Of a DNA stretch of 64,000 nucleotides, positions 18,350-27,221 are shown in pieces. Each line of letters opens with the position of its first letter. The first letter of the stretch is position 1. The DNA is taken from assembly GCF_900110245.1 (NCBI RefSeq), contig NZ_FOCZ01000009.1, forward strand, positions 248,001 to 312,000, given 5' to 3'. The position numbers and the translations under genes are program-made. The DNA is from Niastella yeongjuensis. GTDB lineage: Bacteria; Bacteroidota; Bacteroidia; Chitinophagales; Chitinophagaceae. The notes under the pieces were generated by a model. That model was not told the origin of the DNA and searched no databases. It was given only the letters and a program-made list of their open reading frames with translations.

Positions 18350-18667
18350 TTATTGGTTTAATGTTATTTTTCCGAGATCGAGTGTTTCACTATCTTTTAC
18401 CACTACGCCCTCTTTTACGAAGTTTTTGTAAGGAGCTTTCCCTTCCACTACAATTTTGTAGGTACCAGCTTTCAAATCACTGATCTGGAATACGCCCTGA
18501 AGTGGAGTAACTTTAGTGGAGTCATTACCATTAATAGCCCAAACATCACCGGCATTTGCAGCAGGATCGATGGTGCCTTTAACACCACCGGCAAAATGTA
18601 CGGTGAAAGAAAACAATGCAATAACAGGGACCATTAACAGGGGGAGGAGATTGAATTTAAATTTCAT
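18350..18667 (-). CDS. Small secreted protein with a carboxypeptidase-regulatory-like fold
   Basis: A protein of 105 aa with an N-terminal signal peptide (hydrophobic LLPLLMVPVIALFSFTV). The mature part resembles a CarboxypepD_reg / transthyretin-like beta-sandwich: VKGTIDPA, an intervening strand pair, then GVFQISDLKAGTYKIVVEG. Such domains are common in envelope proteins of Bacteroidota. It lies upstream of the two-component pair on the same strand but is separated from it by a terminator, so any functional link is a guess. Confidence 0.72.
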   Translation of the reverse strand: MKFKFNLLPLLMVPVIALFSFTVHFAGGVKGTIDPAANAGDVWAINGNDSTKVTPLQGVFQISDLKAGTYKIVVEGKAPYKNFVKEGVVVKDSETLDLGKITLNQ

Positions 18668-18809
18668 TTTTATACAGTTTTTGGGTTAAGAATATCTGCC
18701 CCCATTTTTCAACTACTATGCCATGCTGGTACCAGTAGCCGAGTTCTAATGATATATTAATAAATGATTTTAATAAGGTTTTAATATAGATGCTATGTAG
18801 TTATAACAA

Positions 18810-18840
18810 AAAGACAGGCTCCTTTTGAAAGCCTGTCTTT
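18810..18840 (-). terminator. Terminator after the lipocalin-like gene
   Basis: The stem aaagacaggct / agcctgtcttt has a 9-nt loop and A/T flanks. It sits 25 bp past the stop of the lipoprotein gene at 18865. Confidence 0.8.
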
Positions 18841-18864
18841 ATATAATTATTTAAAAATATGACC

Positions 18865-19662
18865 TTATTTGTGAACCATTTCTGCATACTCGGTCCCATC
18901 AACATTCAGCCACTCAAACCTGTCTTTGGTGAGACTCGTAATTGTGATAACAAAAGTTATATTGGGGGTAGCAACCCTGATCCGCGTTCCATTGTTCAAA
19001 AACGTCCAGTTACCCTGGTCGGTAGAACCATCATCGCTGGTCTCCGCATAAGTTCCATCGCTATTAAATTTAATTTCACTTCTCGACAGATCATAAAAAC
19101 TGGTGCTTTTATTAGGTTTCCATACCAGCCAGGGTTCGTCATAATCGTAATCTAAAAAATACTCATCGTAAACCCACGATCTGGAAGTCAGTAATTGTAA
19201 CGTGCTGGTAGGATCCGGCACCTGGTATGCAGGCAGCATAACCCCATAGGTACTTTCAGGTCCTAACCATTCGAACCGCTCATTGGTGATCATTTGAACA
19301 GTAGACACAAATGTACCGGCACTATTTTTTACCTCAAGGTCCCTGCCGTTGTTCACAAAACCCCAGGTTCCATTATAAGTCTTGCCCTGATTGTCTATCT
19401 CGGTATAGGTGCCATCCTTATAATACGTGGCTTGATTCAAGGAGAGATCAAAGGAATTCCAGGGCCGGGAGTCTTTGTAAACCAATGCAGCAGCCGTATC
19501 ATTGAAATACCTGAAATATTCCCGGTAAACCCAGGTATGGCTGGTAAGCGCATCCGTATAACCGTAAACATCTTTGTAGGATTCAGTTGTTATTGTTTTG
19601 GAGCAGGAAGAAATCATTGCTATCAGTAATGTAAATAAAGCCAATGGGTACAATTTTTTCAT
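18865..19662 (-). CDS. Lipoprotein with two lipocalin-like repeats
   Basis: A protein of 265 aa with a lipobox (LLIAMISSC, Cys near residue 20). Two homologous repeats follow, about residues 38-135 and 157-262. Landmarks are LTSHTWVYREYF / LTSRSWVYDEYF, DGTYTEIDNQGK / DGTYAETSDDGS, NGTWGFVNNGRDLEV / QGNWTFLNNGTRIRV and NERFEWL / KDRFEWL. This is the pattern of small lipocalin-like beta-barrel domains in Bacteroidota lipoproteins. The ligand and role are unknown. The gene is monocistronic, with a terminator directly downstream. Confidence 0.75.
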   Translation of the reverse strand: MKKLYPLALFTLLIAMISSCSKTITTESYKDVYGYTDALTSHTWVYREYFRYFNDTAAALVYKDSRPWNSFDLSLNQATYYKDGTYTEIDNQGKTYNGTWGFVNNGRDLEVKNSAGTFVSTVQMITNERFEWLGPESTYGVMLPAYQVPDPTSTLQLLTSRSWVYDEYFLDYDYDEPWLVWKPNKSTSFYDLSRSEIKFNSDGTYAETSDDGSTDQGNWTFLNNGTRIRVATPNITFVITITSLTKDRFEWLNVDGTEYAEMVHK

Positions 19663-19816
19663 AGCGGGGTCGAATTAATAACAGCTAAGATAAGCAGCCA
19701 ATTGTTATACAATTATTAATTGTAATTCCCGCTAATTCATCCGTGGCATTTATATACCCTACTTCCATAACAATGGTGACAATGCTCATTTGTCCTTCCA
19801 GTAAAAATACCTCCTT

Positions 19817-19858
19817 AACTAAAAATCCCTCCCGATGTACCGGGAGGGATTTTTAGTT
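19817..19858 (-). terminator. Strong terminator overlapping the MBL-gene stop codon
   Basis: A perfect 18-bp stem (arms 19817-19834 and 19841-19858) with a 6-nt loop. The arms contain A5 and T5 tracts, so it can stop transcription in either direction. It overlaps the stop codon of the gene that starts at 20639. Confidence 0.9.
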
Positions 19859-20639
19859 AGATATCTATGTCAGTTGGTACCCCTGGCTGCAACCAAATTA
19901 ATTTTTCTTTTATATCTGAATGGCTCACCTGATCATGCAGGTATTCAGGTTGTTCATTAAAATGCTTCCAGCCCTGGATGTGTGTAGGAATAAATTTCTC
20001 TACGTTCATCAATCGCACTGTTTGAATAGCCATTTCTGTGGTAAAAGTCACCGGCATGTAATTGATCTCGGGGAAACCAGCCTTACCTACATGCAGCACC
20101 GCCGTATGCACTTTAAATTGTTTTGCAATGGCTTCAATGCCATCAAAGTATACAGTGTCTCCGGATATCCAGAGCGCACCCTGTTGCTGACCATCCCATT
20201 CGATCATAAAACCAATGACATGACCTGAGATTGTTGTTTGCTCCTGCGTAGGTGCATGCTGACAGGGTGTAGCGGTGATGCGCAGGCCAGGTACTTTATC
20301 GGTTGCCATGTCAACGCTTTGCCATTCATAAAGACCTCTTACATTACCCTGCGCCAGCCGTTCAACAGCTCCCGGCGTAGAAAGAACCTGCTTTACAGAT
20401 TTAATGAACTCACGGCCGGCATTATCGAGGTTGTCTTTATGCTGATCGTGGCTGAGCAGCACCAGGTCTACCGGGCCAATGTCCTGCGGCTGCAGTTTTG
20501 GTGAGCCCGTTTTATACAAAGTGCGGGGGCCTTCATATACGGTGCCTGCTGCGTCGAAAGCAGGATCAGTTACAATGACAAATCCATTGAGATTGATCAC
20601 CATGCAGGCGGTGTCGATCTGTGTGAAGGAAACTTTCAT
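19857..20639 (-). CDS. Metallo-beta-lactamase-fold hydrolase (UlaG-like)
   Basis: A cytoplasmic hydrolase of the MBL superfamily, 260 aa, with no signal peptide. The metal motif appears as LLSHDQHKDNLD (H-x-x-H-x-D form), with later ligands likely in PCQHAP, ISGDTVYFD and THIQGW. UlaG/YcbL-like relatives act on lactones or phosphodiesters, but the substrate is not predictable. Between its start and the SusD gene at 20723 lies the terminator of the large FAS1/SusCD operon, so it is an independent unit. Confidence 0.85.
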   Translation of the reverse strand: MKVSFTQIDTACMVINLNGFVIVTDPAFDAAGTVYEGPRTLYKTGSPKLQPQDIGPVDLVLLSHDQHKDNLDNAGREFIKSVKQVLSTPGAVERLAQGNVRGLYEWQSVDMATDKVPGLRITATPCQHAPTQEQTTISGHVIGFMIEWDGQQQGALWISGDTVYFDGIEAIAKQFKVHTAVLHVGKAGFPEINYMPVTFTTEMAIQTVRLMNVEKFIPTHIQGWKHFNEQPEYLHDQVSHSDIKEKLIWLQPGVPTDIDI

Positions 20640-20667
20640 ACCCTTTTACTTTAAAGGTACCATAAAA

Positions 20668-20699
20668 AAAAGCATCCCGTCATGTGACGGAATGCTTTT
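20668..20699 (-). terminator. Terminator of the FAS1/SusCD operon
   Basis: A 15-bp stem, aaaagcatcccgtca / tgacggaatgctttt (one wobble), with a 2-nt loop, followed on the minus strand by T7. It lies 24 bp past the stop of the last SusD gene. Confidence 0.9.
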
Positions 20700-20722
20700 A
20701 CGTTATTTCAAATACAAAATAC

Positions 20723-22420
20723 TTACCATCTAAATGGCAGGTACCAGTTCTCCTTATTCATTAACCTGGCCCTTACGTCTGCCGCTGCGGGGTTATGTTC
20801 TGCTACCAATTTGTTGTATATTTTATCGGCTAAGAAAGCAGGATCGTTTCTTCTCAATGCAATACGCAACAGATCGGGCCAGCGCCTGCCCTCATAAGCC
20901 AGTTCAAGACCTGCTTCGCCGATTACCTGGTCTTCAATAAACAGGGTGCTATCGCCGGTAACAGCTGGTGAATACAAATTAGCTCTTCCCCGAATACCCG
21001 CGTTTGCGCACCAGTCGCCGACAATTTTTGGGTTATCGCTTTTGCGTGCATCAAAGTTATAAGGGGTTCCTTCAGTTGGTATCATATTGGCGACAGTAGG
21101 AAGTCCCTGGTTTACCAGGGCATATGCGAGTGATTGGTGCGCATCGCGGTTAGCGGCTTCCGCAAAATCGAGATGTAGGGAAGCTGCCCGGTACAAGAAC
21201 CATTTTCCGTTTTTTTCAAACACGTTAACGGGTGCAAAGCTTTTTTCATCCAGGTAATTGTACAGGTATTTCATAATTACCGGCTGGTTGTTGAGCATAC
21301 GCCAGCTAAATACCTTTCCCCTTGCATCATAAGTAAAGTCATTTTTCTGCACCTGGCTGTTCCATTTATCAATGGCATATTGCGATGGTTTCAACAGGTA
21401 ACTGCCGCCTTTGTTGGAAAACAGGTTGATAAAAGGATCAACCGGTTTAAAGCTCTTATTAAAAGGCAGGTACCAGATCCATTCGTAGTTGAACAATTTA
21501 TCCTCGCTTCGGGCAAAAATGGAACGCCAGCCCTGGCTGTTGTTATCTACCAGCATATTTTCATCCCATTCGCGGAATCTGATATATCCTACGGCAATAT
21601 CGTTGTTATCTGCTTTTGAGCCATAGGTTATCCGGTTTGTATTCAGATCGCCGGTACCGCCCACTTCCATTACGGTTTTAAAAGCAATTGCAGCTTTGCG
21701 ATAATCGCCTTTCCACAGGTAAAGCTGCCCCTCCATTATTTGCTTATTGATAAAGAACTTGTTGGTCACATAACCATCTACTGTTGTTACCAGGCTGGCA
21801 GAAGATGCGTATGGCTGCATATAGGGCAGCGACTCCATTTGCCTGGTGAGTGTATCCAATAACTGGTTAAACTCAAAACGTGGCAGGTTTCGAATTGCAT
21901 CCAGCGCAGACACATCGGCAATATCATCGGTTACGTAAGGCACTTTCCCGAAATGAATGCCCAGTTGCAGGTAGAGCCAGCACCTGAGCGTGGCTATATC
22001 TGAATAGCGCATGTTATATTCTTCTACCTTCAGCTTTTTATCGGCCAGCATGATGCCCAGGTTATGCAAGACGTCGTTACAATTGAGTATTACTTCGTAA
22101 AACGGCTTAGGGCTGGCATACGGATTGCCATCCTGCACCTTGTGTGCATCTATTTGTTGCAGGTTAGCATCTGCAGTGGCGGTAACAGTTGTCAGGTCGC
22201 CCCTCAATTCATTCAACACGATATACTGTTCAGCAAGGCCCATAAATTTGCCATATACACCTATTACTGCTGCATCTGCATCAAACACGTTCCTATACAT
22301 GTTTTTTTCGTCCAGCTCGTCTTTGGGTTCTACCTCTACTAACTTTTTGCAAGATGCCAATGCCGCCAGCAGCAATACACTACATACAGCACTGTATACT
22401 ATTGATACCCTTATTTGCAT
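20723..22420 (-). CDS. SusD/RagB-family outer-membrane lipoprotein (second pair)
   Basis: The glycan- or ligand-binding lid of a SusCD importer, 565 aa. The lipobox is LLLAALASC (Cys near residue 24), followed by KKLVEVEPKDELDEKNMYRNV, the usual SusD opening. TPR-like helices follow, and the C-terminus contains ELAYEGRRWPDLLRIALRRNDP and ends NKENWYLPFRW, both standard for the family. It starts 29 bp after its SusC partner and is the last gene of the seven-gene operon. The ligand is unknown. Confidence 0.92.
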   Translation of the reverse strand: MQIRVSIVYSAVCSVLLLAALASCKKLVEVEPKDELDEKNMYRNVFDADAAVIGVYGKFMGLAEQYIVLNELRGDLTTVTATADANLQQIDAHKVQDGNPYASPKPFYEVILNCNDVLHNLGIMLADKKLKVEEYNMRYSDIATLRCWLYLQLGIHFGKVPYVTDDIADVSALDAIRNLPRFEFNQLLDTLTRQMESLPYMQPYASSASLVTTVDGYVTNKFFINKQIMEGQLYLWKGDYRKAAIAFKTVMEVGGTGDLNTNRITYGSKADNNDIAVGYIRFREWDENMLVDNNSQGWRSIFARSEDKLFNYEWIWYLPFNKSFKPVDPFINLFSNKGGSYLLKPSQYAIDKWNSQVQKNDFTYDARGKVFSWRMLNNQPVIMKYLYNYLDEKSFAPVNVFEKNGKWFLYRAASLHLDFAEAANRDAHQSLAYALVNQGLPTVANMIPTEGTPYNFDARKSDNPKIVGDWCANAGIRGRANLYSPAVTGDSTLFIEDQVIGEAGLELAYEGRRWPDLLRIALRRNDPAFLADKIYNKLVAEHNPAAADVRARLMNKENWYLPFRW

Positions 22421-22449
22421 AATATCTTCTGTTGCTTGAAGTAAATAAA

Positions 22450-25400
22450 TTATAAACCAATTCGTACGCCTGCCTGAACGCCTTTGTATTGAGGCTCCAG
22501 CGTTATATCAACTCCCTGGCCGAATACGCCATTGACTGCGCTGAATTCGGGATCGTAGCCCAGGTATTTTGTAAACGTGCACAGGTTATTGCCCGTACCA
22601 TATACCTGAATGTATCTCACTACACCTGGTTTAATGGGTATGTTGTAGGCAAGAGACAGGGTCCTTAATCTTAAATAAGAGCCATCCTCTATCCACCTGT
22701 CTGAAAAACGGCTGTTGCCCATTGGGTCGCCCCAGGTAGCTTTAGGCATATTCGTTACCTGACCATTTGTTTTCCACCGGTTGCGTACTGCTTCGGTTTG
22801 GTTGGCATACCCGCTCATCGATTCCAGTTGCCGGCGGGTATAATTGTAAATATCATTGCCATAACTGTAGGTAAACAATACATCGAGCGACCAGTTGCCG
22901 TACACCAGGCGGCTGTTTATAGCACCGTAAAAATCAGGATTGGGGTTACCTATTACCTGCCGGTCATTTGCATCGATCACATTATCGCTGCCGTTTGTAT
23001 TTGCAAAACGTACATCGCCACCGCTAAAAGGGGTAAGATCTCCATTGGCATTTTTAGTATATAATCCTGTAGCAGCAGCTTCTGCATCGCTGCCGTATAC
23101 GCCTCCGGTCTTATAACCATAAAACAGATTGGGTGCACTGCCTTCGGCTGTGATAATGGTGCCACCGGCAAAATCAGTCAGAATTGTTCCGGCCGGCAAT
23201 TTTGTAATCTTCGATTTGTATTGTGCAATATTGAACCCTGCGTCCCATTTAAAGGTCTTATGATCAATAACGCACACCTGTACTGCTGCTTCCCACCCAT
23301 TGGTACGCATGCCACCAGAATTGGTAACTACATAATTCATACCGCTCGTAGAAGGTGCTGGCGTATATAAAATCATTTTATCGGAAGTATGGCGGTATGC
23401 ATCTACACTTATATTCACCCGCTCATTCAATAAGGCTATGTCTGCCCCTGTGTTTAATTTTGTCACCTTTTCCCACTGCAGTTGTTCATTGCCGATATTG
23501 CCACGTACGAGGCCAGACACTCCCAGCAGGTTTTGCGGTACATAATATTTACGGGCCGTAAAGTTGCCGATATCGTCGTTGCCGGTTACCCCTGCGGATG
23601 CTCTTACTTTTAACAGGTTTACAAAATGGATTGGCGCCATAAATTTTTCAGATGAAATAAGCCAGGCGCCCCGCACGGAAGGAAAGATGGCCAGTGAAGG
23701 ACTGTTTTTTCCGAAACGCGAAGAGTTATCTGCCGCCATGTCTACATCAAGATAATACTTGCCTGCCAGGTTATAACCCGCATGCAGGTAGGTATTCAGC
23801 CATGCCCATTCGCCAAGGCTGCCACCTATCTGGCGCAATGAATTAATGCCATACCCTACCCCTTTTAACTGATCGGTAGCAGCGTTAAAGCCAAAACCAT
23901 TATCCTGTTCCGCATTCACCCTTACATACCGCGCGCCCAACTGGGCATCGAACTGGTGAATATGGCTAAATGTTTTGTTATAGGCAAGCCGGGTATCATT
24001 GAAAACGGTAAAGGTGCGTATTACCTGTGCGCCCGACCGGTTGAAGGCGATGGCATTATCAAGTGTATCGCTTACAATCCCCATTTCAGGCACAAAAAAG
24101 GTTTCCCGCATTTTATCCATGGTAACGGCAATGGTGGAGGCCAGTGACAGGTTATTAGTAAGGAGGTAATTGAATTTTACAGTACCATTGAACCGGTAGC
24201 TTTTATTAAGAGCCTGCATATTCCCGATAAGCGCGCCGGGGTTGCTTATATTAAATGAGTCTTTATCGGCCAGTGAAGGCGATTCTATACCATTATCAGC
24301 CACCTCATTTTCCGGTAAAAAGGGCGCTTTTATCAAGGCCGTATAAATGGGATTCGTTGTAGGGCTTAGTCCCATGTCCTTCAACTTCTGCTCATAATAG
24401 AGAAAACTGAGGTTAGCGGAAGCGGTAAGCCTTTTGCTGAGATTAAGATCGGCATTGAATCTCATATTATACCTGGTAAGCCCCGTATTTTTGACAACAC
24501 CTGCATTCTTTAAAAAGCCCATCGACAACGCATATTTTGCTATGTTATCGCCACCGGTAATTTTCAGGTAACCGTTTTGCATAGAACTGTTGTCGAGCAC
24601 TTTTTTCTGCCAGTTGTTGTTATAATGAAAACGGTAATAGTCGAGGCTGGCGGCATCGTCATTCATATAAGGAAGTGCCTGCATGTCTTTATCGGCAACA
24701 CCTTTAGACTGGAGCATTTCTGATAAATACACCCGGTAATCAGCAGCATTCATAACAGGTATATTGGTGGGCGTAAAGTTTATCCCGCCATACAATGCGG
24801 CATCAATTCTGGTAGCTTCCTGTTTGGCACGGGCAGTAGTAATAAGGATTACGCCGTTTGCTCCTTTGGCTCCGTATATAGAGGTGGCATCTTTTAACAC
24901 GGTAATATTGTCAATATCCTTACCGTCGATAAAGGACAGTGGGTTGTTGTACGCACCGGAATTCAGTGGGTTTCCATAATTACCAATATCAAAGAAGACC
25001 CCGTCTACAATTATCAATGGCTGGTTAGTGGCATACAGAGAGGAAAAACCACGTAAAAAAAGATTGGCTCCTATATTGGGAGTACCTGAACGGCGGATGG
25101 CATTCAGCCCCGCCACTTTGCCTTGCAGGTAAGCATCCGGCGTTTCGGGTACGCCCTGCCAGTTGCCTTTTGTGTGCACAGATACTGCTGCATTGGTGAC
25201 CTGGCTTTGCGTTGCTACTCCCAACGGCGTGGTAATATCATCATAAAAGGACCTGTAATCACCTTCATGCAAAAACCCTTTTACCTCCGCAGCTCCCTGC
25301 AACGCAAGCTCCCTTGCCTGGTACCCATCTGCTTCTACCCGTATGGAGACATTATAACCAGGTACTTTCAACAGGAAGTTGCCCAGGCTATCAGTAATGG

Positions 25401-25611
25401 CTGCAGTCACATTTTTATAAGTGATCCTCGCGCCGCTCAAAGGTTTACGGCTTACCGCATCGGCAATAGTTCCTCTTACATCTACTGATCCTTTAGGGAA
25501 AGGGTTAACCGTTATAATAGAATCGCCATTTACTGCATTGGTAGAATCCTGCGCATGTAGCTGGCCGCAAAACAGCCCCAGGCAAATGGCAAATACAATC
25601 CTTTTACTCAT
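22450..25611 (-). CDS. SusC/RagA-family TonB-dependent receptor (second pair)
   Basis: A 22-strand outer-membrane importer of about 1053 aa. I place the start at ATG 25611, which gives the signal peptide MSKRIVFAICLGLFCGQLHAQ; the frame is open to 25653. A CarboxypepD_reg-like domain follows (about residues 35-115), then a plug domain with PDAYLQGKVAGLNAIR, GANLFLRGFSS, NQPLIIVDGVFFD and ITVLKDATSIYGAKGANGVI, then the beta-barrel. I did not identify a clear TonB box. It is transcribed between a FAS1 lipoprotein gene (44-bp gap) and its SusD partner (29-bp gap). Confidence 0.93.
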   Translation of the reverse strand: MSKRIVFAICLGLFCGQLHAQDSTNAVNGDSIITVNPFPKGSVDVRGTIADAVSRKPLSGARITYKNVTAAITDSLGNFLLKVPGYNVSIRVEADGYQARELALQGAAEVKGFLHEGDYRSFYDDITTPLGVATQSQVTNAAVSVHTKGNWQGVPETPDAYLQGKVAGLNAIRRSGTPNIGANLFLRGFSSLYATNQPLIIVDGVFFDIGNYGNPLNSGAYNNPLSFIDGKDIDNITVLKDATSIYGAKGANGVILITTARAKQEATRIDAALYGGINFTPTNIPVMNAADYRVYLSEMLQSKGVADKDMQALPYMNDDAASLDYYRFHYNNNWQKKVLDNSSMQNGYLKITGGDNIAKYALSMGFLKNAGVVKNTGLTRYNMRFNADLNLSKRLTASANLSFLYYEQKLKDMGLSPTTNPIYTALIKAPFLPENEVADNGIESPSLADKDSFNISNPGALIGNMQALNKSYRFNGTVKFNYLLTNNLSLASTIAVTMDKMRETFFVPEMGIVSDTLDNAIAFNRSGAQVIRTFTVFNDTRLAYNKTFSHIHQFDAQLGARYVRVNAEQDNGFGFNAATDQLKGVGYGINSLRQIGGSLGEWAWLNTYLHAGYNLAGKYYLDVDMAADNSSRFGKNSPSLAIFPSVRGAWLISSEKFMAPIHFVNLLKVRASAGVTGNDDIGNFTARKYYVPQNLLGVSGLVRGNIGNEQLQWEKVTKLNTGADIALLNERVNISVDAYRHTSDKMILYTPAPSTSGMNYVVTNSGGMRTNGWEAAVQVCVIDHKTFKWDAGFNIAQYKSKITKLPAGTILTDFAGGTIITAEGSAPNLFYGYKTGGVYGSDAEAAATGLYTKNANGDLTPFSGGDVRFANTNGSDNVIDANDRQVIGNPNPDFYGAINSRLVYGNWSLDVLFTYSYGNDIYNYTRRQLESMSGYANQTEAVRNRWKTNGQVTNMPKATWGDPMGNSRFSDRWIEDGSYLRLRTLSLAYNIPIKPGVVRYIQVYGTGNNLCTFTKYLGYDPEFSAVNGVFGQGVDITLEPQYKGVQAGVRIGL

Positions 25612-25655
25612 AATGCTGCGTAGTATGGTTGTTTGTATGCACATGTATAACATAA

Positions 25656-27197
25656 TTAAAACACCGGAACGAATTTTATATAATCCAGAGTAAGGTTAAA
25701 GGGAGTTTCCTTATTAGGTGTAGTAGCAGGCGCCTGTAACCGAAGGCGGCGTGCGGCGTACACGTTCCTGGGGTCATCGGCGGCAGCCGACAATAGTGCG
25801 TTATAGCTATCGTTGGTATATTCGCCCAAAAACACTTCGGTATAATCGTATGGCTTCACTTTTGTCTGTATATTAAAAAACCCGGGAGGGAACATGGTAG
25901 CAGTATCCGGGAAAATTTGTAAGATCTGCTGCAGGGCAGAATCGGTACCATAGGTGCCATCACTCTGCCCCGATACACTTTTATCGTTTAATGCTACCCA
26001 GTATACTTTATATTTCGTTGCATACAGTCCGCTGGTTACAAAATCAACAAAATAACTGGATCCCCCTGAACCGAGGTTAATATAAAGATCATTAAACAAC
26101 TCGCCTGTAAGCGGGTTCTTTCGCTGCCGGTGAAAAACATTGGTCATGTATTTATCTTCCTTTGACTTATATAAGACCGGACTATCGCTCTGTACAATTA
26201 CCACGGGTACTTTTTCCTCAATAGGAGCCGCAGCTGCGTTCACTACGTATATGATCCCGTTGCTTGCTTTTTTTGTTTCTATAATAGCAGTACTGCTGAT
26301 AGGAATATGCACGTTAAACTTCGACACCAACACCGGAGGCAGTTTGTCGGGCGAATAAACACCTTTAATCGCCAGGTCTCTTATTACATTCCATTTGGAA
26401 TTGCTATCGGTAAGATTTGCATTTGAGCTTTTGAAAAAGATCTTCTGTTTATCGGTTTCCGTGGCATACGCTGCGTTGGTCAGCACCACGTAAGTATACA
26501 GGCTGTCTTCATTCCCTACATCATATACTTTGGTGCGGAAAGAATTTACCCTTACAACGCCTGTATTGGGCTTGTATACAGGCTGGCCATTAACCGGATT
26601 AATACTGTCCAGTTCTGCCTTGGCAGAGTCCTGCACCAGGTAATCTAGTGAAGTCAAATACTCGTTTTGATTATAGGTTGTTTTCGTGCTTTCTATATAC
26701 TCCCAGATACTTGGCAGGGGTTCAATGGCCTTGTCTATTATATGTAATGCACCATTCCTTACATAGATATCTGCCTGTTGTATACTTGCCTCGTCGAACT
26801 TATTATTAAAGAAATAGATCCTTTTTCCGTTCAGCATGGCCACCCGCAGGGTATCGGTTGCCATCCTGGTAAAATAAAGCTGGCCGGCAATATGGTTCAA
26901 CAACCAGCTCTTTAGCTTTGCGGTATCGTTAACCACATTCTGTGGCAGACTGGTCAATGCATCATTGGTAGGTGCCCATACCGTATAATTCTTCGATGAG
27001 CTGATCACTTTATCGAGCCCTGTTTTCACCAGGTACTCGCTAAATTTGCTCAGATTGGGTTGCGTATTGATATATTCCTGCAGGTTTTGGTTAAGTGCCT
27101 GCTCGTTTACAGCCACATGATCATCCCATTTCTTGCAACTAAGACCGGTGACTGCAAGACAACCAGCCAGCAACAGGTATTTCTTCATTAAGCGCAT
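25656..27197 (-). CDS. FAS1 (fasciclin) lipoprotein with C-terminal beta domain
   Basis: A protein of 513 aa with a lipobox (LAVTGLSC, Cys near residue 21). One FAS1 domain at about residues 35-165 has the typical YTVWAPTNDAL motif and the closing IHIIDKAIEPL-like segment (NGALHIIDKAIEPL). The rest is less conserved and ends in a beta-rich module closing TLDYIKFVPVF, which resembles the end of the neighbouring 572-aa FAS1 protein. FAS1 domains mediate adhesion to proteins or glycans. It is probably surface-exposed with the SusCD complex, as it is encoded 24 bp after one FAS1 gene and 44 bp before a SusC gene. Confidence 0.85.
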   Translation of the reverse strand: MRLMKKYLLLAGCLAVTGLSCKKWDDHVAVNEQALNQNLQEYINTQPNLSKFSEYLVKTGLDKVISSSKNYTVWAPTNDALTSLPQNVVNDTAKLKSWLLNHIAGQLYFTRMATDTLRVAMLNGKRIYFFNNKFDEASIQQADIYVRNGALHIIDKAIEPLPSIWEYIESTKTTYNQNEYLTSLDYLVQDSAKAELDSINPVNGQPVYKPNTGVVRVNSFRTKVYDVGNEDSLYTYVVLTNAAYATETDKQKIFFKSSNANLTDSNSKWNVIRDLAIKGVYSPDKLPPVLVSKFNVHIPISSTAIIETKKASNGIIYVVNAAAAPIEEKVPVVIVQSDSPVLYKSKEDKYMTNVFHRQRKNPLTGELFNDLYINLGSGGSSYFVDFVTSGLYATKYKVYWVALNDKSVSGQSDGTYGTDSALQQILQIFPDTATMFPPGFFNIQTKVKPYDYTEVFLGEYTNDSYNALLSAAADDPRNVYAARRLRLQAPATTPNKETPFNLTLDYIKFVPVF

Positions 27198-27221
27198 GCT
27201 TCAAAAATTGTTTCGTGTTTA